DNA of 6,657 bases from an uncultured Lachnospiraceae bacterium. GTDB taxonomy: Bacteria; Bacillota; Clostridia; Lachnospirales; Lachnospiraceae. The notes beneath the pieces were generated by a model. The model worked only from the letters and a program-made list of their open reading frames with translations. It made no database searches and had not been told where the DNA came from. The stretch is taken from the NCBI GenBank assembly GCA_944376975.1, contig CALWEE010000086.1, positions 1 through 6,657 on the forward strand, read 5' to 3'. Made by a program: the position numbers and the translations under genes. Below are positions 5,728-6,657 of this stretch, piece by piece (within the stretch, counting starts at the first letter, position 1; each line of letters begins with the position of its first letter).

Positions 5728-6657
5728 AACAGAATACAGAAAAGATATGCGCTGTTCTTATCTGGATATCCTGACAGACGCGGACCATCCGGGCGAGGCT
5801 TATGAGCAGAATCTGCTGCGCCGGGTAAAGGTGCCGGGATTGGCGGAGTTTTATACGACGGAAACAGATACGGAGATAAAGTATGTTTATAAACTGAACA
5901 CGTATGTTTCCCTGGAAAACTGGCTCAGGGAAAATCCGCTGGGACAGGAACTGATACGAAGGATATTAAAGTCGGTGATCCGTGTTATGGGAGCGGTGGA
6001 CGAATACCTTCTTGACCCGGACGATCTTGTCATGGAAACCGCTTATATCTTCCTCAACGAGACGGAGTATTACGCCAGTTTTATTTATCTTCCGGGTTAT
6101 AAGAAGGATTTTTGGGAACAGATGCGTTCTTTTTCGGAGGAGTGGCTCAATATGGTGGCTTACGAAGAAAAAGAGGCCGTATTCCTCGCCTATCAGTTTT
6201 ATAAAAAAGTCCATGAGCCCCAATGCGTATTGGGGGCCGTTCAGGAAATACTTGATGAATACGGACAGGAGGAAGCGGAAGCGGACCTTTTGCCCGATGA
6301 AACGGAAGACGACGGACCTGTTTTACGGGAGAGCGGAAGGAAAACCGCGGAATACGTGCCGAAAGCGGTGTTGGGACTGTGCCTGCCGGCGATCGTCGGC
6401 CTGCTGTGCCTGGTGCTGGATCTGAGGATTCGTCCGTGGGCCGCGCTGCTCGTGACGGCCGCGCTGGAGATTTTCGGATCGGCGACGGTATACGCAGTAA
6501 CGAAGTGGAAAGGGAAAAAAGACAGGGAACCGAAGGGCGATAACAGAAAAGATTTTTACACGACCGACATCGAAGATACAGATGTGCCGCCGGACGGCGT
6601 GCCATGGGAACTGATACCGGCCCGGGAAAAGGACGGTCAGGGCATATATATCGCGTA
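5717..6657 (+). CDS. DUF6382-like membrane protein, expected to carry an FHA domain beyond the window (3' partial)
   Basis: The frame is open from GTG 5717 to the window edge, giving 313 codons and no stop. Residues 1-183 resemble DUF6382, a domain of unknown function often fused to an FHA domain in Clostridia. Visible marks are RKDMRCSYLDIL at 8-19, a YVYKLNTYVSLENWL segment at 56-70, MGAVDEYLLDPDDLVMETAYIFL at 91-113 and FIYLPGYKKDFW at 122-133. An acidic linker follows (181-200). Two helices at about 214-235 and 239-262 form a hairpin, then a charged stretch, and WELIPAREKDGQGIYIA at 297-313 could be the first strand of an FHA domain. FHA domains bind phosphothreonine, so the protein may tie Tad assembly to Ser/Thr kinase signalling; this is inference, since the FHA core is outside the window. 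The N-terminal region has no signal peptide and should be cytoplasmic. It overlaps the preceding gene by 11 bases. Confidence 0.7.
   Translation, partial: MENKTEYRKDMRCSYLDILTDADHPGEAYEQNLLRRVKVPGLAEFYTTETDTEIKYVYKLNTYVSLENWLRENPLGQELIRRILKSVIRVMGAVDEYLLDPDDLVMETAYIFLNETEYYASFIYLPGYKKDFWEQMRSFSEEWLNMVAYEEKEAVFLAYQFYKKVHEPQCVLGAVQEILDEYGQEEAEADLLPDETEDDGPVLRESGRKTAEYVPKAVLGLCLPAIVGLLCLVLDLRIRPWAALLVTAALEIFGSATVYAVTKWKGKKDREPKGDNRKDFYTTDIEDTDVPPDGVPWELIPAREKDGQGIYIA

Noticed and set aside
6218..6235. Perfect 7-bp inverted repeat, CCCCAAT-GCGT-ATTGGGG
   Set aside because: It could form a short hairpin, but it lies inside the DUF6382-like gene and no T run follows, so there is no support for a terminator.

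Overview
The window lies inside one continuous, all-forward gene cluster of the Tad (tight adherence, type IVb/Flp) pilus type, in the form found in Gram-positive Clostridia, probably Lachnospiraceae or a close relative. Four things point there: moderate GC with strong AGGAGGTGA-type ribosome sites, short basic N-termini before single membrane helices, a DUF5702-like protein and a DUF6382-like protein next to Tad genes, and no secretin or other outer-membrane component in the part visible. Genus-level assignment is not possible from this sequence.

Layout: 2-124 is the tail of an upstream gene, probably the CpaF/TadA assembly ATPase. 121-870 encodes a TadB-like and 908-2248 a TadC-like inner-membrane platform protein (type II secretion F fold); the second carries an unusual extracytoplasmic insert of about 195 residues. 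2277-2444 encodes a 55-residue Flp1-type pilin. 2441-3931 encodes a large DUF5702-like single-helix protein. 3956-4834 encodes a TadE-like pseudopilin whose C-terminus carries two tandem Cys/His modules. 4841-5260 encodes a compact A24 prepilin peptidase. 5257-5727 encodes a second, plain TadE-like pseudopilin. From 5717 to the window end runs the start of a DUF6382-like membrane protein, cut off where an FHA domain would be expected.

Working model (inference from families): the ATPase drives the TadB/TadC platform, the peptidase trims Flp and probably the TadE-like proteins, Flp forms the fibre, and the TadE-like and DUF5702-like proteins act as minor pilins or surface-exposed accessory parts. 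The DUF6382-like protein may link the machine to phosphorylation signalling. Gaps are 0-37 bases and no terminator is visible, so this looks like one transcript. Three junctions overlap by 4 bases and lack a good ribosome site, which suggests translational coupling, while the pilin has its own strong site.

The most unusual points are the duplicated Cys/His module on the TadE-like protein, that protein's AT-rich, lysine-rich N-terminal extension, and the Ig-like insert in the TadC-like protein. No RNA gene, mobile element, CRISPR array or origin was seen.
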